Assembly: GCA_037074705.1 (NCBI GenBank)
Contig: CM073592.1
Span: 51,444,129 to 51,508,128 of the forward strand
DNA from: Zhengitettix transpicula
Lineage: Eukaryota > Arthropoda > Insecta > Orthoptera > Tetrigidae
Direction of reading: 5' to 3'
DNA: 64,000 nucleotides
Shown: one piece after another, positions 38,160-50,889 of the stretch
Layout of the letters: the number at the start of each line of letters is the position of its first letter
Position numbering within the stretch: position 1 is the first letter of the stretch
Position numbers and translations under genes: made by a program
The notes under the pieces: model-generated
Told to the model about the DNA's origin: nothing
Databases searched by the model: none
Seen by the model: the letters and a program-made list of their open reading frames with translations, nothing else

Positions 38160-39130
38160 GAATATTTGTTTGTATGTAAGAATGATCCGCATACAAATCT
38201 ACAACAAAATTCACCAAATTTCGTACACCGAGAAATAAACACGTCTACCACCCCCCCCCCCCCAGGAGCGGGATAGATGCGGGTTGAAATATTAAAACAT
38301 GCTAAAACGGTCGATATTTACGTCGTATTAAATTTTTAACAGAACAATGACATTGATAGTGTTTCTACCGATGTTATCTGTGTATAATTTCAACCCCTTA
38401 CAGCATGGAAAAGGAGCACCCTTAGGGTTGGAGGATGGAGGGGCGTCGTTACAAGGAAATAACGTGAATACATCCGAGATTGGAGTCAAATCCATTGTTA
38501 TGGGTGTCGCTGAGTTTATTTATGACATTAAATTTTCCATTTTACCTTTATGGGTGGGGTTGGACGGTGTGGAAATTTGGAAACATGCAAACACGGCCGT
38601 TCAATAAATATTTTTAAGGTTTAATTAGATTGACAGTGTTTCAACCGATTTTTTTTCGTATATCAACCACTTTCGTCATGGTATGGGAGCACGGTTAGGG
38701 GTGGGGGTGGAAGGGCGTTCAATAAAAATAACGCAAAAACAATCGAGATTCGAATCAAATCGGGGTTATGGAGGTTTCTTATTTTTCTATGACAACCTGG
38801 GCAACGCGAGGTGGTGGAGGCGTGTGGAAGGGGCTGGGCGTAGGTGGGTGGGGGTAGAAATTTTCAATATTAACGGGTCGATAATTTCGTCGAATATATA
38901 TATTTCTGGATCAATGAGATTCATAAAATTTATCTACATGTTCTCGGTGTATAATTTCAACCCCTTTCGGGTTTGGTAGGGGATCAACTTTAGGAGTGGG
39001 GGTGGAGTTGCAATACAATCTAGATTGGAGTCGAATCCTGGGTTATGGATATCACTCAGTTTAGTTATGACATTCAACAAGTCGTTTACCTTTCCCAAGC
39101 AGGGGTGGACGGTGTAGAAATTACATTACA
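38160..39130 (+). repeat. Degenerate G-rich tandem array, about four units of 280-300 bp
   Basis: Units recur from about 38180, 38370, 38655 and 38940. Each starts with a (G)TGTATAATTTCAACCCCTT-type segment, then GGGAGCAC..TTAGGGGTGGGGGTGGA, then GAGATT(G/C)GA(G/A)TC(A/G)AATC, then GGGTTATGG, TTATGACA and GGGGTGGACGGTGTGGAAAT. The + strand has many GGG and GGGG runs. A related single unit sits at 23185. No gene. Confidence 0.65.
38251..38263 (+). repeat. Run of 13 C
   Basis: A homopolymer in the first unit of the tandem array, at a place where the other units have G-rich or C-rich short runs. Its exact length is liable to sequencing error. Confidence 0.9.
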
Positions 39131-42100
39131 CGCTGAGTTCTATTTCAATGACATATCAAACTAAATACTGAAAATATAATTAATTTGAATGATAACACCA
39201 TAATCTTTGAAACTTTAAACAAGCGCCGGATTCTGTTCTTCCATATTTATCAGTAAAATCGATTATAAATGGGTAACTTATATATTGCCATCACCCTTAC
39301 ACTCAGCCACGCAGTAGCAAACTTAATTAATGTTTAAATTACGTTATGTACATACCGTTTGTGTTCCCTCGTAATTATTATACTAGGTCTACAAGTTTGT
39401 CAAAACGTAATAATAGATTGTTTACAAATACGAAAATATATCACTGATGTTAGTAGACTTTTTTTTCTGTAAAATACGTACCCGTTAATCTACACTGCAG
39501 TGGAAGCATATTAGAACAACGGCTATACCTTATTTTCTGTAACTAAGAAATATCAAGTATTATAACAGATATTTTGAAATGGCAATGGCACAACTATTTA
39601 AAATATTCGCAAGTAATTTTAAATTCACTGATAAATATAAACCCGTACTGTTTTTTTCATCAGCGGATACTCTTCGCCGCTTTTCTGTGCCATTGTGGTT
39701 GAGAAATCGATGCTGATATTGAAGATGTATGAATATTCGGAAATGGAAATAAAAAATGAAACGTGATTACAAATCGTTGACGGGGTCAGTAGATTTGCCA
39801 TCAGATAATATTCCATTCACCAGCGAGCATCCAAATGGCTTCAAACTAAAAGTTATACCGATGAAACCGTCGTCTTTAGAGGTCTGAAATCTTGTGAATT
39901 CTATGTGCTATTTTGTTTTCTCTTTTCTGCGTAAGGCCTTTGTTATCCGTTATTCTCCACAGAATCAGTCGCTATATCGTCTCCTATTATGCACACTCGA
40001 CGCTTTTTATCTTTCAATTCCTCTTGCTTATTCCCGGTTTGGATCCAATTATGGAACGGAGCCTAATAACATCCAAGTAGGCATTCTTCATTGAAGGAAG
40101 GCTTTCCCGGTAAATGCAATTGAGAAAGTATTCTCGGGAATCGAACCCGGGTGAGGATATAGTAATTCCACAAGTAAACATTGCTATCATCTTCTTCACC
40201 AGAAAAACTCACGTACTAACTTTTCCTCTTTTTCAAGGAAAAGACTTACAGTTAAATTCGCGGAAAATTTCCTACAGGTCAAGAACCGTGTTTTAACGAC
40301 TCAAGTGTGGACGGTAAATCAACTCACGGCGTACATCCACATATAGCTCACGGGAATAAACACGATAACTTCCTTTCCTAAGTTACTAATGTTAGCAGAT
40401 GGATCGTCCTGCTAATTTGGCATCTGCACGTCATTGATTATGTTTAAAGTTTACCTCAAAATGAAACGATGTGACTAACAGAGGACTTCGATATACTTAA
40501 ACTAATTGCTTTTGCTGAGGAACATCTGTGTTTATAATCTGGTGCTTCCGTGATTTTGTTTTAAATTTTTACAATTATTCCTGAAAATATATTTTCCCTG
40601 ACAAAATCTATTAAAATTCGCCAATAAAAAACGAATTAAATATATCTAATCAAACAGTTTATTGTTTTATTGGAAATTACACTTTCCGTTTCTAATTAAT
40701 AAACAAAATTGGCCATAAGTTATAAAAAAATTAATAAAACAAAAATGTATTACGACGTTTCGACCCTAAATTGGGACTTCTACAGGTGTAAATTAAATGT
40801 TAAAAATAAAGAGTTACGTTAGAGCGTATTTATAAATTTAAGAAATTTATTCATTGAAGGGGACTATTATGAATAATTTGTATATAAAACCAAGATTGAC
40901 TGTTAATACCTTCAAAAATTCATATTATATAAATAAATTATACGTAAATTTTAAAGGCGTGCCTTTTTCTACCGAAAAGATGCCTGCGGTCGGTTGCCGC
41001 TAGGTTCTGTCCTGTTCAGAGAATTTGACATGCCTCCTACCATGCCGCGTCGCCACGCCAAATTTCAATTCAAGGCTCTGTGCCTCTCTTTCCTTTCCAT
41101 ATTAATTAATTAACATCGTTAGTCACTTATACCATTTATTGGTCTTCGATACCCAATCGAATATACTCTTACATTATATTTGAATTTTATATCAATTTAG
41201 TCACTTCAATCCTGAAAACTCGATTTTCTTTTTTTGTTTCTTTTATCTTTATTAGTACATATACTTTCAAATTTTTAAATTATGATTTATTTCACATTGA
41301 GTTACATTTTCTTTCTTATGTTCCTGATTCAGATATTCTCTCATTCAAATATTTTATTTTATCTATTTTAGTTAAATATTTATATTTTATATATTTTTTG
41401 TCAATATTAAATCAATATTTATGAGTTGTGTTTTACAACCTATTTATTTTATTTTTTATGGGCATAATACTGTTTTTGATTTGCCTTATTTCTTGAGTGC
41501 AATCAACTAATAAATCAAAATCGTACGTACTCCTTCTCCCGACCTCCTGCCGTTCCTTATTAGTTCAAAGTCCAGACCGTCTATTCCAGACGACTTCGTA
41601 TTTCTGGAGCTCATCCAAGCAAAGCCCAGGGGCAATTAATGGTCGCCGTAATTTCTATTGTTAATCCGGAGTCTGAAGACCTTTCAGGCCTACTTCTTGA
41701 GTTCCACCAGCCGAGGAAGGGGGACAATTTTGGAGGCTTGTGGAAGTGCTTAAATTGCCCGTTATTAACTACGATCTCGATGCTAATAGCTCATTTGCGC
41801 TCGCAAATTTACCCCGATGTGAAGAAAGTTTATCAGCATCAAACGGAAAATATGAAGTTTCTCGGAAACTTATTTGCCAACAAACGTCCCGCAAACCAGA
41901 GCTAAAGTTATTGTGAAGTTTCAACTTAATTAATCTAAGCGTCTTATGGAAAGTCGTACAAGAATCTAATAAGAATTTGCATTCAAATTAGCCTCTGCAG
42001 CAAAGAAACAAATAATACGACAGAATAAGCACAAAAACTCTAATTAGGCTATGTTCAAATATCGGTTTCCGCAGGAAATTGCGTTATAATACGTACGGAA

Positions 42101-42284
42101 AATAACTAAAATGAAGCGTGTGACGCACAGAGATTTCCAATTAGTTATCAGCGAATAAAGGCGGGCAAAGTAAGCGTGAGCTCAATATCGAAACAACTTT
42201 TATGAGAAAACATTTTTCCCAGAAGTTAATTATATTTCATAATTTAATAATTTTTTATATTACATCAGTTTTATAAATAAAAAA
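39131..42284. other. Intergenic DNA
   Basis: Largely AT-rich. Holds a SINE piece at 40085 and, at about 40710-40790, a segment with ACGACGTTTCGACCCT that resembles half of a foldback element. The block 41530-41900 is richer in GC and open for 88 codons but is not recognised. Confidence 0.45.
40085..40160 (-). mobile_element. tRNA-derived SINE fragment, antisense
   Basis: TCGGGAATCGAACCCGGG on the + strand complements a strong B box (GGTTCGATTCC). The adjacent bases on the - strand continue into a GGGAAAGCCTTCCTTCA-type body as in SINEs. No A box, so it is truncated or decayed. Confidence 0.5.
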
Positions 42285-42320
42285 ATTCCACTTTTAAAAT
42301 TAGTATATTGTAACGATAAC

Positions 42321-42370
<50 letters not shown>

Positions 42371-42470
42371 TTCCACTTTTAAAATTAGTATCTTGTAATT
42401 ATAACATTATATATATATATATATATAAATATTCCACTTTTAAAATTAGTATCTTGTAATGATAACATAA
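42285..42470 (+). repeat. Three-unit tandem repeat with variable (TA)n spacers
   Basis: ATTCCACTTTTAAAATTAGT begins at 42285, 42370 and 42431, each followed by ATCTTGTAAT-like bases, ATAACATTA and then a (TA)n run in the first two units (about 21 and 11 units). Unit length differs only through the TA run. Units are nearly identical, so the duplication is recent. Confidence 0.85.
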
Positions 42471-43765
42471 CTTATTATTATCTAAAGATAATTTCAACAA
42501 TTATTTTGTATGTTCGAATATTTATTCTATATTTTTAGTCTTTGATTTCAGGTTTGAAAATTAGAAGTCATATATAGAAAATTGGTCAGAATTGTTGGAT
42601 CGGAAATTACTGTCATACAATATCATTTATTTCAGTGTGAAGCGGTTTTTTAATATTGAACAGTTTTTAAGTTTTTGAATTAGAGTTAAACAATATACTA
42701 CGAACAATGAATTTTACACAAGACTGTTAAAAGAATACTCTAATAACCCCTATACATCTAAAAAAATTCTGACGATAATCTTAAGTCTCTTGGAGAAACG
42801 AGGAGGAGCAGCGCTTGAGATATACATAAGAAAAGAGCTGCAGCGGCGGCTCAGACTCCTGTTCAAAAGATTTATTTCATCATTTCGTTTACTTTTAGAA
42901 AAAACAGTAAAATAATTAAATACCGTAGGATTTACCGACGTATTGATTTAATAAATTATTTTCGGTTTATCAACCTGGTCAATTGGTTAATTATCTATAT
43001 AATTATTATCGCAGAAATGTTGTGATGCAGTGAAAACCGAGAAGCACTTATTAAGTAACATAATTGCTACTCAAACTTTTCACGCCAATTTTTAATGTCA
43101 CATGTGGTTTCAAATTGCCTTTTATGCCATTAACTAATTAAAATTTTGTTCGGTCAGTGTCACACTATATGATTGATTGGTGTCCTTCTAATTGAAACGC
43201 TTGCATATCTCTGAAACACGTAATTCGTGTTGTTTCCTCAAAAAAAAATTGTAATTTTCCCAACATCTCTTAAATTGGTACGGACGTTCTTCGTCTCAGG
43301 TAAAAGTATTTGATATGAATATTCATATATAATATGCAGCATGACTGATTTTATACCAATTGTAAGGACTCTCAGGTGCAAATAAAAATAAACTTCATAA
43401 TTCTCCGAACTTGTTAATTCTTTGGTAATGATACAGTATTCTGTACTTTACTGTCACGGTGTTAAAAATTTTGTACTTTTCTTAAGCTCCAGTCATAATG
43501 TTTACATTTGCAAATCGAAAGCCTGCAGGCAATTTACTAGAATTTCGGCAGCTGACGTAAATCGGAGTAGCTTCATAATCACTAATTAAATTCACTTTCA
43601 AATTTAGTCACTAAACCATCCTCTATTTTCTCTGTCCCCCGCCGATTTTTCTCTCCACCTATTTCACCTCTATCGAAGGTTTCCAGATGTCATACATAAT
43701 AAATGTGATGATGGGTAAGTAAATATTTTTGCACCTTATATATATATATATATAAATATATATAT
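42471..43765. other. AT-rich intergenic DNA
   Basis: No gene or transposon recognised. A (TA)n run from about 43738 leads directly into the LTR-like unit at 43766. Confidence 0.5.
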
Positions 43766-44841
43766 TGTAATACCAATTAAACAGGCTATTCATTGTTTTA
43801 ATATAATTAAATTGTTAGCGGTACGAACGCGTAAAGGCGACAATGAAGGCGGTTTTTTTTCCTTTGTTTAATTTAGACCGCGCGCTTAGAGAACTGAGTA
43901 TGCGCTTGGAGAATGGCAGTCTGGAATCGGCGATGAAAGGTGAAGGAGTCTAAAATCTGCGTACGAGAGATGAAACAGTTGAAAGTCGACGGGGAGATAT
44001 AATACAGTTCAATTCACCTAGAGCAACAAACAGTAAAGTCTGCAGATATAAAGTACGAATGGTGGGATCCTGTATTTTTTACATGAAAGCAAGCAAATAT
44101 TTTTACGGAGAGATTTACATAATAATTTGCACTCGGTGAAGCAAATGGTTGCTTCACGCTGACTGAACAATTTTCGCATAGAGGAGACTGTCATCCAGTA
44201 GCCGACCAAAGGGGGTCGGCTCAACCAAGGTTCCAGATAGCAGAGGACGAGTATTTCAATCGTGTGTATTAAAAATTTCAATGAAGTGTAGAGTCTGTGT
44301 AAAAATGGCCTTTTAGTGTGGTAGTTTTCAAGATTCAAGACAGAGATCTGGTACCAGACAGACATTCCGTGAGTAACAAAACTTTTATAAAAATTTGTAA
44401 ACGATAATTAAAAAGGTATAGTAAGATTTCGTTCAGTTTTCGTTTCATTCAGTTCTCTTTTCACTTATCTTCATATTGTTTTAGGTTAACTTATTATATT
44501 TTTTTTGTTAATTGTCAGTTTATACATTGCTTTTGTTCTAATTATCAAACCCAGTAGTGACCCTGAGATATAAAGATCCGACGTATTTGATTGTAATGAT
44601 ATCATAACTGTATTTTCATAAATGCCATGAATTAATAAATGAAAAATTAAAGTATTTGTTATTAACTGGATGAAATTCGGCGTGCAAAAAAGATGTTATA
44701 CAATGTAAATTGATCAACAATAAATTTTTAAATATAAATAAATTTTCGTTAATTGATTCATTAATTAACCCTAACAAGGTGTTTATTACATATATGGCTT
44801 CACCAACGTGGGGCAAATTAATCGTTAACCTGTTGATTATT

Positions 44842-44844
<3 letters not shown>
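43766..44844 (+). mobile_element. LTR-like unit, copy 4, 1079 bp
   Basis: Runs from TGTAATACCAATT to GATTATTACA with ATAT on both sides inside long TA tracts. It carries CCGTGAGTAAC at 44367, TATCAAACCC at 44543 and GACCCTGAGAT at 44559-44569, in the family order, but the first 500 bases are diverged from copies 1 and 2. An inserted or unrelated block may account for some of this. No open frame of note. Confidence 0.6.
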
Positions 44845-44872
<28 letters not shown>

Positions 44873-47527
44873 CTTCAGTTCATAATAACATTATTTTCAC
44901 ACCACTCCTACACCACGACAATCTGATAATAACCGTAATTAGCCTCCAATTGGTTGTAATATAATAGTCTACACGTGCCCTCTTATCATAACGTCTCTTC
45001 AGCATAGCGGACCTAAGAGGGCGCAGCTGCAAGAACGCTGATGCAGTTAAAGACATCACTTTAGATATAGTGAGTAACGATACGCACAACAACAACATAA
45101 ATCTTCACCCCTTCCGCTTAGGCAGCTGTGAAAACGCTGCGTCTAATGAAGTCAGCATTTTAAGTGCCTTATGCAGACATGCACACGGCAGCAGAAATCA
45201 TTCTCTCTGTAAGTGTTCTCATTGGAGACTTAAAATCATCAGGGAGGGGGAAAGGAGTCTTCGAATTGTTCAGAGCTTCTTGGGAACGACAGTCGTGATC
45301 CAACCGCCAGACGGGTCGGTGGCTCCTGGTGCTATCCGCCAGTTTGTCTTACTTTATTTTATTTCTAACTATTAAATCTCTTTATTCTTCATCAACTCTT
45401 ATTTGACTGAAGTGCAGCGAAACACCAACCACTACGCCTAGGTTCAATTAGTTGAACCCGAACCCTCACGTTACCGACTTTCCTATTTCCTGTTCTTAAT
45501 TCTTCCTTTATCCTCTAGATCGGTGGCCAGGTGAGCTAACGGAGGTATAGCTCGGTTGGTGGACGATCTATCTGGACTTCCCATTTCCAACTGCTGGAAT
45601 GTTACATGTTCACAGTGGTGGGATGTTACATGATGGCAGTTTGGGATGTTACATGGTTCTCTACAGTGCAACATTGTGACAATAATTTCTATGTTTTCGA
45701 AAGTGTCCATAGATGAATACTGTATCATCGATCTCGTTCACGTGTAAAAGACACCCAAAATTTTCAATATAAAATTTTTTGTTTCATATGAATTTTAAGA
45801 ATCATCATCATATATCCTCACAAATTTTTATTGTCAGTATTTATGGTTACTTCGACGTAGACCACTGATTTTTATTGCGTCTCAAATTCAATTGCATCTC
45901 TAAAAGAAAAATTTAACGAGAAAATGATTGTAATGGAACAAGTATATTCCTGCGGTTAACAAAGGGGAGTTTTAGCACGTGGATTAACCTCGTGTAGCCT
46001 GTCACTGTAAAAGAGAGATATATTTTTAACTATTTTGTAAATAATACGATTCAAGTGTGAAATTCCCTGAGACATATTACAATTAAATCACAAAAACTGA
46101 TAGAGTTTTATAATATTCGGCCTATACATCACGGTCGTTTGCTACGTTTGAAACCGGCACGAGCTTGGATATATTTGAGTGGCGTCCGGCTCTCACATCT
46201 GAATAAATGAAAAATGTCACTCACGTCGTTATTGAGGTGTGGCGTGTGGGCGAGACGACAACCGATCTATAACGTTCAAATTGCGTAAATGTTTGATCAT
46301 CTTTTGTTCACTGACTCTCCGATAAACGTAGTAGACTATTTATACAGTTAATCATCATTAGTGGTCGAATTCGTAACCCATTGTAGTGCCCGGACAAAAT
46401 TATTTTTTTTGTGTCGTGAAATTCTATTGTAGATAATTCAATGATACGAAATCAATTTTTTTTAGAAAAATTCATTATCTAAATGGAAATGCCAACACCG
46501 TTTTTATACAGACCAGAAGCAAATTATAGAGAGAAGTACAGTTACTAAAGTTGAAATTATTAAAAATTCTATTGATTGTGAGATTTAAATATTTTGCATT
46601 ACTTTCCATTTCAATAAGTTATTAAATACAATGTTAATAATTTTAAAAAATAAAATTAAAAAGTTGGCAATTTATATTTAATTTTAAATTCTACTCTCTT
46701 TCACAGGGGTTTGTGGCCGCAACTACTGCGATCAGATTTAAATACTCTTAACAAAGTTTATATTTAATTTATGTATGATACACGTAGAAAAGAATCTTTC
46801 AGCATTCACGTTGATTTCTGGGTGGCAGGCCTGGAATATGCAGTTTTTTTCACTGCTTCCTCGTGATGGAACTGGAATATATACTCGTTTCATTGCAATA
46901 CGCTAAAAAATAAACTCCCCCTTTTCACATACAACTCTCACAAAGCGTAATTATCTTATGCCAAGTCAGATTTGCTGCTGGAAACTCCGCCGATTAGATT
47001 AGATTAATATACTTATCATATTTTTAATTACTGTTATATTAATACCTTTAACGTTGTTTTAAATTATATATTTTTTTTTGTAAAGTACAATGTTTGTTTT
47101 TTAAACTTTGTAATTGTAATAATTTATTATTTTCTTGTAATCTTATATTGACGTATCCTATTTCCTCGGCCGAGGACTAATGGAATGAATAATAAATCTA
47201 AATCTGAACTTCATAGAATTATTAACCAATCTCTCAACGATTTGTCAACTCATGATTCTGCATTTCCCTGATTTAGTGACTAATTTTTTATAACACATAA
47301 TAAACTGCTCAAACGATAACTGCAAGTCTCCTACTTCTCCCATTAACTATAAAGTTAACTGCTTCTTATTGGGTCCCTAACTATAATGTTCTAAAAAACT
47401 AATACCAATCCCTTAATTTCAAAATACCCCGTCTATAATTATTTTATTCTCCAAACACTTACTCCCAGTGATTAACTTAGATGTTGGTCAAACCCATAGG
47501 CAACTGGTGTATAGTTGATTTCTAAAA
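44845..47527. other. Intergenic DNA
   Basis: Begins with a (AT)n run (44845-44872). An open frame at 45070-45375 (101 codons) has no known motif. A short minisatellite is listed at 45596. The rest is AT-rich and featureless. Confidence 0.45.
45596..45655 (+). repeat. Three-unit minisatellite, GGGATGTTACATG
   Basis: The 13-base core appears at 45596 (one change), 45620 and 45643, period 23-24, with variable bases between. It is too short to assign a role. Confidence 0.75.
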
Positions 47528-47785
47528 AAATGAATAAAACTCAGCCAATTTTAAGTCAGAAAAAAAATTATTAAATTAACAACGTTTTGTCGCTTAGTTT
47601 TCGACCTCGTCAGTTCAAGATTTTTTTAAAAAAATTATGGGCAGGTTGTTCTATGCTGACTGCGGTGGTTGAAATTTTTTTTACTCTTGAACCTGATGTG
47701 GTCGCAAATTAAGCGACAAAACTTGGTTAATTTAATCAATTATTTTTTTCTGACTTAAAATTGGCTGATGTTTATTTATTTGTTT
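47528..47785. mobile_element. Long foldback MITE-like element
   Basis: The left arm of about 105 bases (47528-47637; includes CAGCCAATTTTAAGTCAG, TTTTGTCGCTTA, TTCAAGA) is the reverse complement, with scattered mismatches, of the right arm (about 47675-47785; TCTTGAACC, TAAGCGACAAAA, CTGACTTAAAATTGGCTG). The loop is about 35 bases. Transcription through it in either direction would give a long imperfect hairpin. No target duplication was confirmed. Confidence 0.8.
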
Positions 47786-47804
47786 TCTCAATAGCCAGAA
47801 TACA

Positions 47805-47806
<2 letters not shown>

Positions 47807-47837
<31 letters not shown>
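47807..47837 (+). repeat. (TA)n microsatellite
   Basis: About 14 TA units, close to the right edge of the foldback element. Confidence 0.9.
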
Positions 47838-47839
<2 letters not shown>

Positions 47840-50800
47840 TTATAGTTCATTTCCTATTTTCAAAAGTGTTTAGTACAAGCTAATGAAAATACTATTAGCC
47901 TTTAATATCTTAATGCGTGACGTGAAGACTGGATAAGAATTTAATAAGAACATAGGCCAATTAGAACATCGCCCAGACTCACTGTATTAAGATTTTCTAT
48001 TGTACATTACGATCTGGCCGATGATAAAACATAGAAAGGGATTAAGTGATTTAAAAAAGTGAAATTATTTGATTTACAGGAAAAAACAAATAAAATTAGA
48101 TATATTTTATTCACTAATTTTCGTTGGAAATAAGAGCCGTTGATATTTGATGTCGTTACTGAATATGCCGTATGTCTAAGAAAGCCCTAAACATTAGAAA
48201 ACCTGGAACCTTTCGATTAATCAAATTCAGAAGAACTGTGTGTTGAAAACATTAAATGTTATTTTTTTAACTAATATACTATTGACCTCGCGCTATTCTG
48301 CTGCATCGTAAATATTAAGAACGGTAATTTTTCTTTATAACGAGGAATTTTTTTTCATAGCATTCCTGTCAGATATGCGGTTGGAAAAGTTTTATATTTT
48401 ACTCGCCGGGGTGGAAGCTTTCAAAATGCTTAAATCAAATTAGGGGTTCGACCATTAATGTGTCGAATGACCTTAACTGTTTCGTGGGTTTAATGCTGCC
48501 GAACATGCTGATAAAACTCAGCTGTCGCTGAGCGTAGTGGTCTCGTGCGAGATAACGTTGGGGGCTGGGAGTGGATATGGTAATGCCTTGGGGATCACCT
48601 GGTCGCCTACATTAAGCTTCATTTCACGCAAATCTTCTTAATAAAAATTTAAATTAAACTGTGGGGTAGCTTAAAGTAGACATCGCTGTATTCACTTTAT
48701 TATCTTCCGTTACTTCAAAGATTTGGCCCTGTATCACTAGTGTCAACTAGATAAATTCTATATTGCATAGCATATATTTATACGTACAAAAATAGCCTTG
48801 TATTTCAAAATATTATTAGAAACGGTTTACACTACATTAATTGTCAAGACTACTTTTATTTTTATTAAAAACGAAGAGTCTTGTAATTATTTACTCCACT
48901 TTTCAGGAGAGTTACGTGGAAAAATATTAATTGTTTAACACTTTTACTCTTTAAACACTTAAAAATTTAATAACACTTAATGTTAAAAATTTGGGGTTTT
49001 ATATGACCGGAAGTTAAGAGTTTCAAAAAGTCAAGCCAATGAAAAATATAACCCGAATTAAAATTTTTTAACGATATGTTAAACCTATATTTATTGTTTC
49101 CATTAATATATTGGTGGGTTTTTCATGTTTGAAGTATTCATTTTGAATTAGATTACTACAGCATTACTGGAATGAATTTTTGCAATAAAATAAAAAAGGT
49201 AATTTATGACAAATAACAGGAACTTTATTAAAAATTTCAGTTTATGATAATAACGTTTCGGTACTTATTTGTTCATTCTTGTGGTTATGACTTGACAGAA
49301 AAGTCAAGTAGTAAAATTAGTTAAACTTGAAATTATAAACATTAACTAAGTGTCGCTTTGAACCGAACTATACGGTAAATTTTATTAGCTAGTATATTTT
49401 TTATTATGTAGTGTCCTTTATTCATATATTACCTAATACGAGAGCAGGAAAAATCCATTCACGTCTGCGGCACTGCAATTTGACCCACGGTGTTCCACGC
49501 TGATGAATGTGCGTTGTTCACGATGACAGCGTTTATCCAAGATTATCTCTCCGCGGTACCTCCAAGATTACCACTAAGACCAAAAACTACTGCCTCCTCA
49601 GAGCAATTTCTTTCCTTCAGGATTACGACTCACTGCCCTTGCTCGCGTATGGTGAAAATTTATAACCCTTCCTGTGCACGAAAACAGGCCCGGTGGATCC
49701 CTCATGTACCCACGTGGCCATAGATAAGACAAGTATTCTTCTATACTACAGACTGTCCCACTGTGAGCTCGAGTGTTGAACTACATTATTGTTTCGATTA
49801 CACCTCCTATGGCTCAATTACACTTTCAATTTTTCTGTAATCCCTCTTTCATTACAATAAAAATTGGAAATTAGGAAATATTTTAATCAATTAAATGTCA
49901 ATATTGCTTGACACTCACAGATGATTCCAATCATTAATTGTGCTTAAATTCACGTCCTACGTGATTACATGTTTAATAAATGTCATTTAAAATTTACAAC
50001 TACCTTCGGTTTCTAAATCCAAATGTTAAAGTAATATTCAGGCAAAATTTATTTCATATTCATGTAAAAAAAATAATTATAATTTTACTGTAGGATTGGT
50101 CAAGAACTTATTTCAAGAGAGAATTGCAAGGTCAATATTATCCCATGTATTCAAACTTCATGTAACATTTACACTATAACTATTATTTTGGAATATTTTA
50201 CTTTCAGATTGTGCAGTAGTTATTTTGTATATATTTTTCAGGATCATAAATTTTATAATACAGAATTAGCTAATGATAAAACTGAACGAGACATAAAACT
50301 ACCTATCAAAGACATCGTTAGCGTTTTATTCGATATTTTCCTGCAATATGATCTAAATTGCAGGAGAAACAAATATTAACCGGTTCGAGATCGGAAGGCT
50401 GGAATATCTTCCGTTACGCTTTTAACGTTAATCCTCTAATCCTATTACAAAGAACGTCCGGAAATCATTTACATGGATTACAACGCGCTTGGAAGAGCAT
50501 ACTCGTGTTATACGAAGTACATATATATCGTTACGATAACAGGATCTTGGGGATAGAGTTTGCAGGTTCAAGCTGGTAAGAGCATAATATAGCGTAATGA
50601 ATATGCCATTGACTTCTTGATGATACGGCTGAATGTTTTTTAATTAACTCTTATAATACTGAAATATTCTCATCTGCTTTATCGAATTAATATAGTATCA
50701 AATTTTTTTGTAGCTCCATAGTTAACACGTGCATGAAATTAATTTTTCTTCCTATTTTAATTTCTCTACCTTTATTCTACAAACACGTTATGTTTATAAA

Positions 50801-50889
50801 AAATAAATAGAAATAGAATGGATATATATGCTTTTTCTCTTACAAGTGAGGCTGTAGTTCTCCTTCCATTACTGATCAAATACTTGGAA
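47838..50889. other. AT-rich intergenic DNA
   Basis: No gene recognised. A segment near 49240 (AATAACGTTTCGGTACTTATTTG) resembles the middle of foldback elements. A GC-richer block at 49490-49723 is open for 77 codons without known motif. Confidence 0.45.

Noticed and set aside
45070..45375. 101-codon + strand open frame
   Set aside because: No motif or initiation context; likely chance.
48525..48605. SINE head suggested by GCGTAGTGGTCTCGTGCGAG
   Set aside because: Only an A-box-like string is present; no B box follows at the right distance.
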